A stretch of DNA of 58,208 bases, taken from contig NZ_BONY01000057.1 of NCBI RefSeq assembly GCF_016862955.1, forward strand, positions 1-58,208, given 5' to 3'. Below the pieces are notes generated by a model. The model saw nothing but the letters and a program-made list of their open reading frames with translations. It was not told the origin of the DNA and did no database searches. The position numbers were made by a program, and so were the translations under genes. The stretch comes from Rhizocola hellebori. GTDB taxonomy: Bacteria > Actinomycetota > Actinomycetes > Mycobacteriales > Micromonosporaceae. Shown piece by piece: positions 35,661 through 44,872 of the stretch (position 1 is its first letter; each line of letters opens with the position of its first letter).

Positions 35661-35716
35661 GGCAACCCTTCGACGACGAAACATGGGTGGTGAACCGGCT
35701 ACATGATGCGTCACCG

Positions 35717-36844
35717 TCAGGCGACTTGCCAAAGGCACCTGCGGGTCGGTGCGGCAGCCAGTGCGCAGGTGAGCCGGTGGTAGGCGGGCTTGGCGGCCAG
35801 CGTGGCGTCCAGCAGGGTGGCCGCGCCGTAGCCGAAGTAGTAGTCCGGGATCCATGACACCGCATCGGTGAACCCCCACACCGTGATCGAACGGCAGCGG
35901 GGAGCCGACAGGCACACCCGCGCCGCGTGGGCGTAGACCTCGGCCTGCCGGCCCAGGCTGACCGCGTCGGCCGGCAGCGGCACCCGCACGTCCAGCTCGG
36001 TGATGGCCACGTCGACGCCGAGCTGGGCGAAGTGGCGCATCACGTCGCCAAGCTCCGACAGACTGGTCGATGACCGCACATGGGTCTGGAATCCCACACC
36101 ATCAATGGGTACCCCTTGCGCCTTCAAATCCCTGACCAGTGCGCGCAGCCCATCCGCCTTGGCGCCAGCGTGCTCGGCACCGTATTCGTTGAGGTAGAGC
36201 CGAGCCTGCGGGTCAGCGGCGCGCGCCCAGCGAAACGCCTCGGCAAGGTAATCGGGCCCGAGGCGGTCCAGCCAGAACCCGCGACGCAGGGTGCCGTCCT
36301 CGGCCAGCACCTCATTCGCGATGTCCCACACCGCGATCCGGCCGCGATAGCGGGTCAGCACCGTCTCGATGTGCGTCTTGAGGATGCCGCGCAACTCGGT
36401 GACGCCGAACCCGCCGCCGGTGAGCCACTCCGGCAGCGACAGATGCCACACCAGGGTGTGCCCGCGCACCGCCTGACCGTGCTGCACCGCGAAGTCGACT
36501 ATCCGGTCGGCATCGGTGAAGTCGTATTGCCCGCGCGCAGGCTCGACCGCCGACCATTTCAGCGCGTCCTCGGGGGTGACCGAGCCGAACTCGGCGCCGA
36601 GGCGGTCGCGGTAACTTTCGTTGTCGCGCAACGGCCCGGCCGCCACCGCCGTGCCGACGGCGATGCCGCGGGCGGAGGCCAGGTCGCGCAACGGCGGCTG
36701 CGGCTGCGCCGCAACGCCTGCCATCGGCAGCACCATCACCACCGCGATGGCAAGGGGGACAAGGCGATCCGCGTGCAGCTGCCGGCAGCCGGGCGTCAGC
36801 GACGGCAGCATGAGCAACATGAAGACCACAGCGATCGCGTTCAC
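35717..36844 (-). CDS. GH10 endo-1,4-beta-xylanase
   Basis: 375 residues from GTG 36844; the start is uncertain because two hydrophobic segments (3-16 and 30-46) precede the mature enzyme. GH10 features: KWSAVEPARGQYDFTDADRI at about 96-115, HTLVWHLSLPEWLTGG, acid/base Glu178 in AVWDIANEVL, LYLNEYGAE, and nucleophile Glu283 in VDVAITELDVRV. The sequence ends after SITVWGFTDAVSWIP and the Trp of the substrate site. It hydrolyses the beta-1,4 xylan backbone outside the cell. It follows the NB-ARC regulator on the same strand, 50 bases downstream. With the GH43 and CBM42 proteins it suggests arabinoxylan degradation. Confidence 0.9.
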   Translation of the reverse strand: MNAIAVVFMLLMLPSLTPGCRQLHADRLVPLAIAVVMVLPMAGVAAQPQPPLRDLASARGIAVGTAVAAGPLRDNESYRDRLGAEFGSVTPEDALKWSAVEPARGQYDFTDADRIVDFAVQHGQAVRGHTLVWHLSLPEWLTGGGFGVTELRGILKTHIETVLTRYRGRIAVWDIANEVLAEDGTLRRGFWLDRLGPDYLAEAFRWARAADPQARLYLNEYGAEHAGAKADGLRALVRDLKAQGVPIDGVGFQTHVRSSTSLSELGDVMRHFAQLGVDVAITELDVRVPLPADAVSLGRQAEVYAHAARVCLSAPRCRSITVWGFTDAVSWIPDYYFGYGAATLLDATLAAKPAYHRLTCALAAAPTRRCLWQVA

Positions 36845-36893
36845 GGCGCCCCAATCTACCCATGCCCGCGCGTCGGCGCAGGCCGCCGCCCGG

Positions 36894-39308
36894 TCAGCTG
36901 GGCGGCGGCGGGGCGGTGTCGAGCTTTCGGCGCACATCGGCGGCCTGCGGATGGCCGACGTCGGTGAGCGTCTGATGGGCCTGCTGCCAGTGCTGGCGGG
37001 CCGTGGCGTGCTCGCCGATGCTCTGGTGCAGGTCGCCGAGGTGGATGGTGAGCTGGGCCTGCATGATGGGATTGGCTATGGCGTGGGCCAGCTTCAGGCC
37101 CTGCTGATAGTGGCCGATGGCGGTCTCGTGGTTACCCAGATGGTGGTGGGCCTGGCCCAGGTTGTCGTGGGCGACAGCCTGGTTGGCCCGATCTCCGGCC
37201 TGCTGCTGCAGCGCCAGAGCCCGCTCGAAATAGGGCAGCGCTTGGTGATGGCCGCCCAGCTGGGCGTGGTACCAGCCGACGGCATTGCTTGCCCTGCCCT
37301 CCCAGCCGGGATGGCGCACCTGCGCCCACAGGGTCAGGGCGTCCTGTGCGTGCTGCAGGGCGCGGTCGTGATCTGCCTGCAGCCAGCAGATGTAGGACAT
37401 CCTGAACTGGCTGTCGGCTTGGGCCTGCCGGTCCTGCGCCGCCCGGCTCAGCTCGGCGGCTTGGCGCATGTGGTCGTGGGCCTCGGCGAAGCTGTCCAGC
37501 CGGCCCGCGACGACGGCCAGGAAGTGGTGGGCGTGCGCGGCGGCGGCGCGGTCCATCAGCGCGGTGGCCGCGCGCAGCGCCACCGTCCACGCGACACCCT
37601 GGTCATGCCAGTGGTTGTGCTGGTACAGAAAGGTGTCCAAGGCCCAGCCCAGCTGCCAGGCGTGCCGGTCCAGACCCTCCTGCTTGGCCTGGCGCAACGC
37701 CGACAACAGCACCGCCCGCTCAGTACCCATCCACTCCAAGGCTTCTTTGACCTCAAGCGGCTCGGCAGGCTGCGCGCCATCGGCGGGCGTGCCCAATTCC
37801 ATCAGGATCGCCACACGTGTCGGATTCAACACCAGCTCAGCCTGGTACGCGGTGTGCGTGTAATGGTCCAGCAGCCTGGTCAGCGCGTCACGGCGCACCT
37901 GCGCCGGGTCGGTCTGGTAGGCCAGCTCGCCGGCATAGACCCGCAGCAGGTCATGCAGCTGAAACCGGCCCGGCGCATGCTCGATGAGCAGGTTGGCTTC
38001 GGTCAGCTCGCGCAATGTCCGATGTAGATCGCCGAGCGGAACAGCGGCCAGCGCGGCCACCGCGGCGGTGGCGATGTCGGCCCCGCAGACCAGGCCCAGC
38101 AAGCGGAACAGGCGCGCGGCCGGGTCGCCCAGCAGACGATAGGACCAGGTGAACACCGCGCGAACGTCGTCCAGCGCGGCCGGGTCGGGCTGGCGCAGCT
38201 CACCGGCGAGGGTGGCCAGCGGGAAACCGGTCTGCCGGGCCCGCGCCGCGACCAGCGCCAGGGCCAGAGGAAGCCGGCCACACGCGGCCACGACCGCAGC
38301 CGCGGCCTGCCGGTCCCCCGGCGCCCCACCGATGCGCTGGCGCGACAGCGCAGCCGCCTTCTCGGCGTCCGGCAGAGCCAGCTCGGCGGGTTGCGCACCG
38401 ATGCGCCGGCGCGACAGCGCAGGCGCCTCCACCGCGCCGGGCGGATCCGGCTCGGCGGGCTGCGCGCCGATGCGCTGGCGCAACAGCGCAGCCGCCTCCT
38501 CGGCGTCGGGCAGAGCCAGCTCGAGCGGTTGCGCGCCGGTCTCGGCGACCAGTGCGGTCAGCCTGTCCCGGCTGGTGACCACGGTGCAGACGGTGGAGCC
38601 CGCCGCCAGCAGCGGGCGAACCTGGTCGGCGTCGCGGGCGTTGTCCAGCACCACCAGCATCCGGCGTCCCGCCGACATGCTGCGGTACAACGCGGCCTGG
38701 GCATCGCGGCCCCGCGGGATGCGCGAGGGCTCCACGCCCAGCGCCTCCAGGAACCCGCGGATCGCCTCCGCCGGATCCATCACTTCCTGGCTGCGATCGA
38801 AGCCGCGCAGGTTCACGTAGAGCTGGCCGTCGGGAAAGCCGGCAGCGGCACGATGTGCCCAATGCACCGCCAGCGCGGTCTTGCCCACCCCCGCCGTCCC
38901 GGTGATCACCACCACCTGCGCGGCGGCATCGTCGAGAGCGGCCAGGGCTTCGGCGCGGCCGGTGAAACCGTCGACGTCGACCGGCAGCTGGGCCGGGGCC
39001 GGCGGCGCGGCGGCAGCGCGGCTCTCCGACCGGCGGCGCAGCTCGGTGTGCACGCCGACGAGCACCTCGTGGCGTCGCCGCCACTGCGCCAGCTCCGTCT
39101 CGGTGCCGCCGCACGCCTGGAGGAACGGCCGGACCACGTCGCCGAAATCCGGCGGGCGTTTGATCTCCCCGTTGAGGATCGCGTACAGCTGGGCCCGGCT
39201 GATCCGCACCTCACGCGCCACGCTGGCCAGATCGCGGCCCGACTCACGCCAGCGCCGCTTCAGATCGGCGCAGAAGACCGTCACGGGGCTGTCCCCCGCT
39301 GCCGTCAT
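36894..39308 (-). CDS. HTH-NB-ARC-TPR transcriptional regulator
   Basis: 804 residues from ATG 39308. The N-terminal XRE-type helix-turn-helix (WRESGRDLASVAREVRISRA) is followed by a P-loop ATPase with GTAGVGKT at 137-144 and LVVLDNARDADQVRPLLAAG as the Walker B region, then a winged-helix and roughly 250 residues of TPR repeats (ERALALQQQAGDRANQAVAH, IGHYQQGLKLAHAI). This is the SARP-like/STAND architecture of actinomycete regulators, in which TPRs sense a ligand and ATP switches oligomerisation. Immediately upstream of the xylanase on the same strand, it may control secreted polysaccharide enzymes. A 69-bp triplication lies inside the ATPase region. Confidence 0.85.
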   Translation of the reverse strand: MTAAGDSPVTVFCADLKRRWRESGRDLASVAREVRISRAQLYAILNGEIKRPPDFGDVVRPFLQACGGTETELAQWRRRHEVLVGVHTELRRRSESRAAAAPPAPAQLPVDVDGFTGRAEALAALDDAAAQVVVITGTAGVGKTALAVHWAHRAAAGFPDGQLYVNLRGFDRSQEVMDPAEAIRGFLEALGVEPSRIPRGRDAQAALYRSMSAGRRMLVVLDNARDADQVRPLLAAGSTVCTVVTSRDRLTALVAETGAQPLELALPDAEEAAALLRQRIGAQPAEPDPPGAVEAPALSRRRIGAQPAELALPDAEKAAALSRQRIGGAPGDRQAAAAVVAACGRLPLALALVAARARQTGFPLATLAGELRQPDPAALDDVRAVFTWSYRLLGDPAARLFRLLGLVCGADIATAAVAALAAVPLGDLHRTLRELTEANLLIEHAPGRFQLHDLLRVYAGELAYQTDPAQVRRDALTRLLDHYTHTAYQAELVLNPTRVAILMELGTPADGAQPAEPLEVKEALEWMGTERAVLLSALRQAKQEGLDRHAWQLGWALDTFLYQHNHWHDQGVAWTVALRAATALMDRAAAAHAHHFLAVVAGRLDSFAEAHDHMRQAAELSRAAQDRQAQADSQFRMSYICWLQADHDRALQHAQDALTLWAQVRHPGWEGRASNAVGWYHAQLGGHHQALPYFERALALQQQAGDRANQAVAHDNLGQAHHHLGNHETAIGHYQQGLKLAHAIANPIMQAQLTIHLGDLHQSIGEHATARQHWQQAHQTLTDVGHPQAADVRRKLDTAPPPPS
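38318..38524 (-). repeat. Threefold 69-bp in-frame repeat inside the NB-ARC domain
   Basis: Three units of 23 residues each end in QRIGAQPAE or a close form: ALPDAEEAAALLRQRIGAQP, then DPPGAVEAPALSRRRIGAQP, then ALPDAEKAAALSRQRIGGAP. Normal family members have one. The copies have diverged enough to be maintained as protein, and the frame stays open. Confidence 0.8.
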
Positions 39309-39780
39309 CGGCCACCCCGCTTCCGGTGAAGTCCGGCATTCCACCCGACCGGACACACCCTACCAGCGTCGATGTGAGCGAATTCCGGACTGCGCCGGTG
39401 TCGGCCCACCCGCACCCGGGCACCGGGTTTGCTTTGCCGTGCACGGCCCGGGTACCCCGGACTCCCCGCTTGACCGATCCCTTGTGGATCAACCTGGGTA
39501 CCCGAGCCGAGCGCAGGGATCGATATCCGGTGCAGGCGTTCCACATCACGGGGGAGAACGCCTCACACCGCGTAGCGGTCCGGCGACGGTCCGGTCCGAT
39601 GTGGACCGGACCGTCTCAATCACCCTGTGTCGTCGCAGGGACCTCGGCATTGACGAAGCACGATCAGCCCACGACGATCGTTGGTGGACGGGGGTCGCGG
39701 ATCGGCAAGGGCGTGAAGCCGTGGTTCCCGATCCAGTTTGCGGAATGTCCACTGGTTCTTCCCATCCACAGGAGTGTGCG
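39309..39780. other. Divergent intergenic stretch with a hairpin
   Basis: 472 bases between the NB-ARC regulator and the I36-like gene. Apart from the 12-bp hairpin at 39586-39614, nothing was recognised. Confidence 0.45.
39586..39614. terminator. Hairpin related to two other terminators in this window
   Basis: ACGGTCCGGTCC and GGACCGGACCGT form a 12-bp stem around GATGT. The sequence is nearly the same as the hairpin at 40335-40361, and the pair brackets the I36-like gene. It reads into no obvious 5' gene on either strand, so its function as a terminator is uncertain. Confidence 0.55.
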
Positions 39781-40326
39781 ATGAATCGGAACATCCTGAG
39801 AACTGGCGCGGCCGTTGTCGCAGCGATGGTGCTGACGACCTTCACGGTTGCCGTGCCCGCACAGGCGTCGCCCCTGCCCAGCTACGGCTCGGCCGTCGAG
39901 GCGATCGCTCCACCCGCGCCGGGCGGATCACGGTCGGCAACCGGCGCCTCGATCGCCGCCGGCTCCCCCACGATCTCGCCGTCGGCCAATGTCATCTACG
40001 TCCCGCCGGGCTACCCTTACAGCTGCGGCTCAGGAAACCTCTGCACCTTCGTCTGGGATCCCAATTACCTGTGGACAGACGGTCAAGGCGGGGCCATCCT
40101 CGGTGTTTGGGCGCTCTTCTATCTCTACAACTGCCATGAGTACGCGGTGTCCAACTGGAACGGCAACGGGTATTACGTCGACAACCAGACGCCGTCCGGG
40201 CCCAACGGCGTGAGGTCCTACTTCCGCAACGTGTTCCACAACCAGATCGGCAGCTACATCACCCCCGACAACACGCTGCACGGGCCGTACAACTGGAACC
40301 CGGTCTATTACGTCAAGAACTGCTGA
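39781..40326 (+). CDS. Secreted I36-like peptidase-inhibitor-type protein
   Basis: 181 residues from ATG 39781 (AGGAG upstream). A signal peptide ends at VAVPAQA-S. The Pro/Ser-rich N-terminal section is followed by SCGSGNLCTFVWDP, YNCHEYAVSNWNGNGYYVDN and FRNVFHNQIGSYITPDN, an arrangement similar to the gamma-crystallin-like domain of Streptomyces metalloproteinase inhibitor (I36). Four cysteines in the mature part can form disulfides. Assignment is by resemblance only; a structural or defensive exoprotein is possible. It stands alone between two copies of a terminator-like hairpin. Confidence 0.6.
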   Translation: MNRNILRTGAAVVAAMVLTTFTVAVPAQASPLPSYGSAVEAIAPPAPGGSRSATGASIAAGSPTISPSANVIYVPPGYPYSCGSGNLCTFVWDPNYLWTDGQGGAILGVWALFYLYNCHEYAVSNWNGNGYYVDNQTPSGPNGVRSYFRNVFHNQIGSYITPDNTLHGPYNWNPVYYVKNC

Positions 40327-40334
40327 CCCCGCGG

Positions 40335-40361
40335 CGGTCCGGTCCAATGTGGACCGGACCG
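40335..40361 (+). terminator. Terminator after the I36-like gene
   Basis: CGGTCCGGTCCA (40335-40346), loop ATG, TGGACCGGACCG (40350-40361), followed by TCTTCT. It lies nine bases after the stop of the secreted-protein gene. Confidence 0.75.
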
Positions 40362-40500
40362 TCTTCTCAGCCCGAGTGGGCGATACCTGCCGTGCGTGCG
40401 TCCTGCGGATGCACCCACTGTTGACAGCCGCAGCATTCTGGGACTGTCCCGGACACGATCGGGTCAACCGGCACCGGCCAACGACACCATAATCAGCGGA

Positions 40501-41859
40501 ATGAGCCGAGTATCGACGAGCTACAGCGTGATTGTTCGCGCTCCTCGTGCGGTCCTGCTGCTGTCCGAGCCATCCGGGTGGTCGCTGCCTCGCCACACCT
40601 TGCGGGAACCGCCCGAGATGAACGCAGAGATCAAGCGGATGTTCCGGCTTGAGGTGACGACGTTGGATCGGATCCAGGCGCCGACGACCGCCGATCCGTC
40701 CAGCATTTTCGTGCATGAAACGCACGGCACGTTGCCACCGCTCCCACCGCACGCCCGGTGGTGTGACAGTTCTGACCTGGACAAAATCGAGCTGGCCGTA
40801 CCCGGCCAGCTACGTGTGCTGACGGCCTGGCTCGCCGCGAATGACAACGCGAGGGCAGAACAAACTCTGCCGTGGACAGACATTGGCTGGAACGCCGCCG
40901 CCAGCGCTTGGATATCGACGATGTTACAGGAGTCGGGAGTGTCGGCAGCCGGTCCGGTGGAGCAGATGGGCTTCCGTGCGTGGTCTCGCCATTCTCGGGT
41001 GAGGACGGCGACCGGCTGGGTCTACTTCAAGGCATCGGCACCGGTGTTCACCCACGAGCCCGCCGTGACACAACTCCTGGCGCAATGGTTTCCCGAACAT
41101 CTGCCCAGGGTCATCGCCGTCGACGCCAATCGTGGCTGGATGATGACGGCTGACTTCGGTGATGTCCCAAGGCGTCGCAGCGGTGCCGAGCTGCTCGCCG
41201 ACTACCTAGCCGTCGCGCCGCGGCTGGCACGAATCCAGCGGCACGCGGCCGGCGCAGCACCAGCGATCGCGATCCTCGGCTGCCCAGACCACCGCCTCGA
41301 GACGCTGCCGGAGCAATTCTGCGCTCTGGTCCTAGGCGTCGCTGCGCGCGCGTCGCCACGACCTGGCGGGCACAGCCAGGAAACGCTTTCAGACGCCGAA
41401 GTCAACCGTCTAGTCACCTACATTCCCGAATTCGCCCGCCGCTGCGCCGCCCTTGCCGAACTCGGCATTCCAGAATCCATCGCCCACCTCGACATATGGC
41501 GTGGCAACTTCGCGGTGCGAAATGGGGAGGTGCTGATATTCGACTGGGCTGAGAGCGTTGTCGGCCACCCGCTGTTCTCCTTGGACAAGCTCTTGCGGGA
41601 CGTGAGAACCACGATGCCGAACGATCTATCTGCTCCAGCGCAGGTTGCCGCCGCCTACATGAACGAGTGGGCGGAGGACTTGCCTGCGGATCGGTGGACA
41701 CAGGCACTCCGGTTGGCCGCGGCTCCGGCCATCGTGAGCAGGGCGTTGTTGTGGCGTGCCGCCACCGAGAGCCTCAGCGGGGAGCGGCGGCGCATCTACG
41801 CCGACGCCGTGACGGCGCACATGCGGGAAGCACTTACCAATTTGGAGGAAGCGCCGTGA
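40501..41859 (+). CDS. APH-family phosphotransferase-like protein
   Basis: 452 residues from ATG 40501. The first 80 or so residues (YSVIVRAPRAVLLLSEPSGW) may carry a short Nudix-like or regulatory segment. The C-terminal 300 residues have the aminoglycoside-phosphotransferase/choline-kinase layout: catalytic loop SIAHLDIWRGNFAVRNGEVL near residue 327 and LIFDWAESVVGHPLFSLDKL, with the DW motif for magnesium. It probably transfers phosphate from ATP to a hydroxyl of an antibiotic or a small metabolite in the cytoplasm. The stop overlaps the start of the following secreted hydrolase (GTGA), so the two are coupled. Confidence 0.75.
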   Translation: MSRVSTSYSVIVRAPRAVLLLSEPSGWSLPRHTLREPPEMNAEIKRMFRLEVTTLDRIQAPTTADPSSIFVHETHGTLPPLPPHARWCDSSDLDKIELAVPGQLRVLTAWLAANDNARAEQTLPWTDIGWNAAASAWISTMLQESGVSAAGPVEQMGFRAWSRHSRVRTATGWVYFKASAPVFTHEPAVTQLLAQWFPEHLPRVIAVDANRGWMMTADFGDVPRRRSGAELLADYLAVAPRLARIQRHAAGAAPAIAILGCPDHRLETLPEQFCALVLGVAARASPRPGGHSQETLSDAEVNRLVTYIPEFARRCAALAELGIPESIAHLDIWRGNFAVRNGEVLIFDWAESVVGHPLFSLDKLLRDVRTTMPNDLSAPAQVAAAYMNEWAEDLPADRWTQALRLAAAPAIVSRALLWRAATESLSGERRRIYADAVTAHMREALTNLEEAP

Positions 41860-43475
41860 ACCGAAGACTTCTTGGTGCCAGGGGCATAGCGTTCGCGCTT
41901 GTTGCTGTTACGCTGCTCGCCACAAACCCATTGCCACAAGCGGCTTGGGCGTGGCAATCGACTGCCGAACCCAACCCGGTGGCCTGGGCACCGTGCCTTC
42001 AGGTGATCGGCATACCGCTCGATCCCGCTGTGGCCGACTGCGCAATGTACCAAGTGCCGCGTGACTACATGAGTGGCAGACAGGATCTAATAAGCATCGC
42101 GATGCTGCGCCGCAGAGCGACCGATCCGGCGCGGCGAATAGGTTCACTGTTCGTCAACCCGGGTGGGCCGGGAACGTCGGGTCTTCACATGGCCTATCGG
42201 GCAGAACGAATCCTGGCCCCGGACGTAGTGGCGCGATACGACATTATCGGCTTCGACCCCCGCGGAGTCGGGCTAAGTGGTGCGGTTAAGTGCTTCGAGA
42301 GCCAGGAACAGTACGAGCAGACCTTTGCCAGCAGGCTCGTAGTGCCCGTCACCAAGGCAGAGGTGACCGCCGCGATGCGCGCGTACCGCGATTACGCGCT
42401 GCTGTGCGCCGGCAACGCCGGTCCTTTGCTGCCGCATCTGACGACATTGAACGTCGCCCGTGACCTGGACCTCATGCGAAGCAGCGTCGGCGAGGAACAC
42501 CTGAACTTCGTCGGGCTCTCCTACGGCACCATGATCGGCGCGACCTACGCCAATCTCTACCCCGAGCGGGTTCGCGCCATGGTCCTGGACGGCAACGTCG
42601 ACCCGCAGCTGCGCACGCACAACGGGCTCGAGTACGACCGGCAGCGCGCGGCCGGTCTCGAGCTGGTGCTCAACGCATTCTTGGACTACTGCACCGCCGC
42701 GGGCTCAAGTTGCGCCTTCAGCGAGGGCGACGTGCGGGCCAAGTTCGTTTTGCTGCGGGAGCGGTTGCGTCAAGGACCTGTCGTGCTGCCAGACGGTACG
42801 CAGGTGACGCTCAGCAATTTCACCGGCCGTCTCGTCGACGGTCTTTCCGTGGCCGCCCAGCTTCCCGAGCTTGCCCGGTCACTGGCCGACCTGTACGAGC
42901 TGGTCCAGCAGGGCACCGAAGGGCGCCGTGAGAGCGGCCCTACCGACGTCGGTTCTGCCGGCTGGTTCGCCATTCCCGCCGCAGATGTCGCGGGCCGGGA
43001 GACGACCGGCGAGACACCGTACCGGTTCGGCGACTCGGGACAGGGCTTCAACTGTCTCGACAAGCCATACCCGCCGGCGCCCACGGTGCTGCCGGTGCTG
43101 GCCCGGCTATGGGAGCATGAGTCCCCCACATTCGGGCGGATGCACGCGTTCGAGGGTGTTCCGTGCACGGTGTGGCCGGTGCACTGGTGGAACGCCGACC
43201 GTTTCTCCGGGCCTTGGAACAGGAACACGGCCGAGACCGTGCTCCTGTTGGGCAACCGCTACGACGCGATCACACGCTACGACTTCGCTCGCAGTATGGC
43301 GTCTCACCTAGCCAATGCCACGCTGGTCACCGTCGACAGCTTCGGTCACACGGCGCTGGGCCTCAACGAGTGCGCCGACGAGATATCCACGCGCTACCTT
43401 CTCCATGGCGAGCTACCGTCGCCCGGCATGACATGCTCGGCAAACTCGCCAGCATTCCCCACGGTCGGTGCGTGA
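41856..43475 (+). CDS. Secreted tripeptidyl-aminopeptidase-like alpha/beta hydrolase
   Basis: 539 residues from GTG 41856, overlapping the previous stop; GGAGG lies just upstream. A signal peptide (ALVAVTLLATNPLPQAAWAW) precedes an alpha/beta hydrolase fold: oxyanion segment SLFVNPGGPGTSG, YDIIGFDPRGVGLSG, nucleophile elbow NFVGLSYGTMIGATYA with Ser near residue 223, and VTVDSFGHTALGLNECAD with the catalytic His. This is the layout of Streptomyces tripeptidyl aminopeptidases and their SlpD/SlpE relatives. Four cysteines occur in pairs. Coupling with an APH-like enzyme is unusual, and could reflect a tailoring or self-resistance pair. Confidence 0.85.
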   Translation: MNRRLLGARGIAFALVAVTLLATNPLPQAAWAWQSTAEPNPVAWAPCLQVIGIPLDPAVADCAMYQVPRDYMSGRQDLISIAMLRRRATDPARRIGSLFVNPGGPGTSGLHMAYRAERILAPDVVARYDIIGFDPRGVGLSGAVKCFESQEQYEQTFASRLVVPVTKAEVTAAMRAYRDYALLCAGNAGPLLPHLTTLNVARDLDLMRSSVGEEHLNFVGLSYGTMIGATYANLYPERVRAMVLDGNVDPQLRTHNGLEYDRQRAAGLELVLNAFLDYCTAAGSSCAFSEGDVRAKFVLLRERLRQGPVVLPDGTQVTLSNFTGRLVDGLSVAAQLPELARSLADLYELVQQGTEGRRESGPTDVGSAGWFAIPAADVAGRETTGETPYRFGDSGQGFNCLDKPYPPAPTVLPVLARLWEHESPTFGRMHAFEGVPCTVWPVHWWNADRFSGPWNRNTAETVLLLGNRYDAITRYDFARSMASHLANATLVTVDSFGHTALGLNECADEISTRYLLHGELPSPGMTCSANSPAFPTVGA

Positions 43476-43510
43476 CGACGAGCGGGACGCTTGATACCGG
43501 CCGGCCGTGG

Positions 43511-44872
43511 TCAAGGCAGCTTTGCGGCCGGCCCGGGGGTGGATACCGATTGCTCGGCTCTGGCGTGTTCCTGCGCAAGCAGCCACACGAGATTGTTCAT
43601 GCGATAGCGCCCCGGACCGATGCTCTCCACCAGCCCTGCATCCACGAGCCGTTCCATCGCCCGGTCCACCTCCGCTGTGGACATCTCCAGCAGCGTCGCG
43701 GCTTTCGCCACCTCGAGCTCAGGTTGCGGTGAGGCGCCTATGAGCAGAAAGGCCCGCAGAGCACAGCGATCGGGCTGGTCACCGATGATGAGTTGCCGGT
43801 AGCTAATTTCGAGACTTGCTCTGACGTCGAGGTCGTCGATGCGAAGCTCATCGAGTCGCTGACGTTGGTCGGCAAGGCGTTCGACGAAGGCGCCGACCGG
43901 CAGATCCCGGCGGACAGTCAGCCGGGCGGCTGCCACTCGCAGAGCCAGTGGAAGGTATCCGCACATCTTCGCAAGGCGCCTCACCGCGGCCGGCTCCGCC
44001 CTTACCCTGTCGATGCCGAGTAGTTGTTCCATCAGCGCCACGGCTTGTATTGGCGACAGGTTGGTCAGGCTGAGGTGATGTGAACCGTCCAAAGACGTCA
44101 AGCCCGCCCGCGAGGTCACGAACACCACGGCGCCCGGGCCAAGCGGCACCAGGCATCGCACTTGTGCCGCGGCCACCGCACCATCCAGCAGGACGAGAAC
44201 CCGGCGCCCGGTGGTTACCGTGCGCAACAGCGCAGCCGCCTCGTCGACCGTCGCCGGCACCTGTGCCCCATCGACGCCCATGCCGGACAGCAGGCGGCCG
44301 GCAATATCGATCGGCGAGAGCGGCAGCGCCCCCGGGGTGGATCCCTTGAGATCTACGTAGAGCTGCCCGTCTGGAAAGTGGGACACGGCCTTGCGTGCGG
44401 CAGCCACCGCCAGCATCGACTTACCGCTGCCCGGTGGCCCGCTTACGATCGGGACCCCGCCACTTCTGCGGCATTCAAGCAGCAGAGTCGTCAGATACAT
44501 CAGCTCGCGCTCGCGCCCGATTGGATCCGATATCTGCGTAGGTAGCTGCCGGGGTTGCGCCGGCGCGTCTGAGGATTCAGCATCGGGCTTGTGCCCGGCG
44601 GCGGAGAGCCGTCTGCGAGCTTGCAACCAGGGTAGCGGATCCTGTCCGCAGGCGTGCACGATCGCCTGCACAAGTTCTTGCCGTGGCAGGGTGTTTCGGC
44701 TTAGCACCGAGGCGACGGTGCTTCGCGCGAGCCGAAAGCCGAGTCTCTCCGCGCGTATCTCCATCTGGCGGTAGGTGAGCCCGGAACACTCCTTGAGCTG
44801 GCGCAGCAGCGCGACGAACTCTCTCTGAGTCTGCGCACGATAAGGCTGTGGTACTGGAAACTCTGCGCTCAC
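43511..44872 (-). CDS. HTH-NB-ARC regulator, divergent from the RiPP cluster
   Basis: 453 residues from GTG 44872 with GGAGGGG four bases upstream. An XRE-type HTH (FVALLRQLKECSGLTYRQME and FRLARSTVASVLSRN, about 18-60) is followed by a P-loop NTPase (VSGPPGSGKS at 143-152, RVLVLLDGAVAAAQVRCLVP) and a C-terminal winged-helix (ALRAFLLIGASPQPELEVAK, MSTAEVDRAMERLVDAGLVE). There are no TPR repeats, so it is a short STAND-type regulator. It reads away from the RiPP operon across a 452-base gap, the usual place for a pathway regulator (inference). Confidence 0.85.
   Translation of the reverse strand: MSAEFPVPQPYRAQTQREFVALLRQLKECSGLTYRQMEIRAERLGFRLARSTVASVLSRNTLPRQELVQAIVHACGQDPLPWLQARRRLSAAGHKPDAESSDAPAQPRQLPTQISDPIGRERELMYLTTLLLECRRSGGVPIVSGPPGSGKSMLAVAAARKAVSHFPDGQLYVDLKGSTPGALPLSPIDIAGRLLSGMGVDGAQVPATVDEAAALLRTVTTGRRVLVLLDGAVAAAQVRCLVPLGPGAVVFVTSRAGLTSLDGSHHLSLTNLSPIQAVALMEQLLGIDRVRAEPAAVRRLAKMCGYLPLALRVAAARLTVRRDLPVGAFVERLADQRQRLDELRIDDLDVRASLEISYRQLIIGDQPDRCALRAFLLIGASPQPELEVAKAATLLEMSTAEVDRAMERLVDAGLVESIGPGRYRMNNLVWLLAQEHARAEQSVSTPGPAAKLP

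Noticed and set aside
36621-38027. Plus-strand frame of 468 codons across the NB-ARC gene
   Set aside because: Antisense shadow of the regulator and the GH10 start; no domain or ribosome site.
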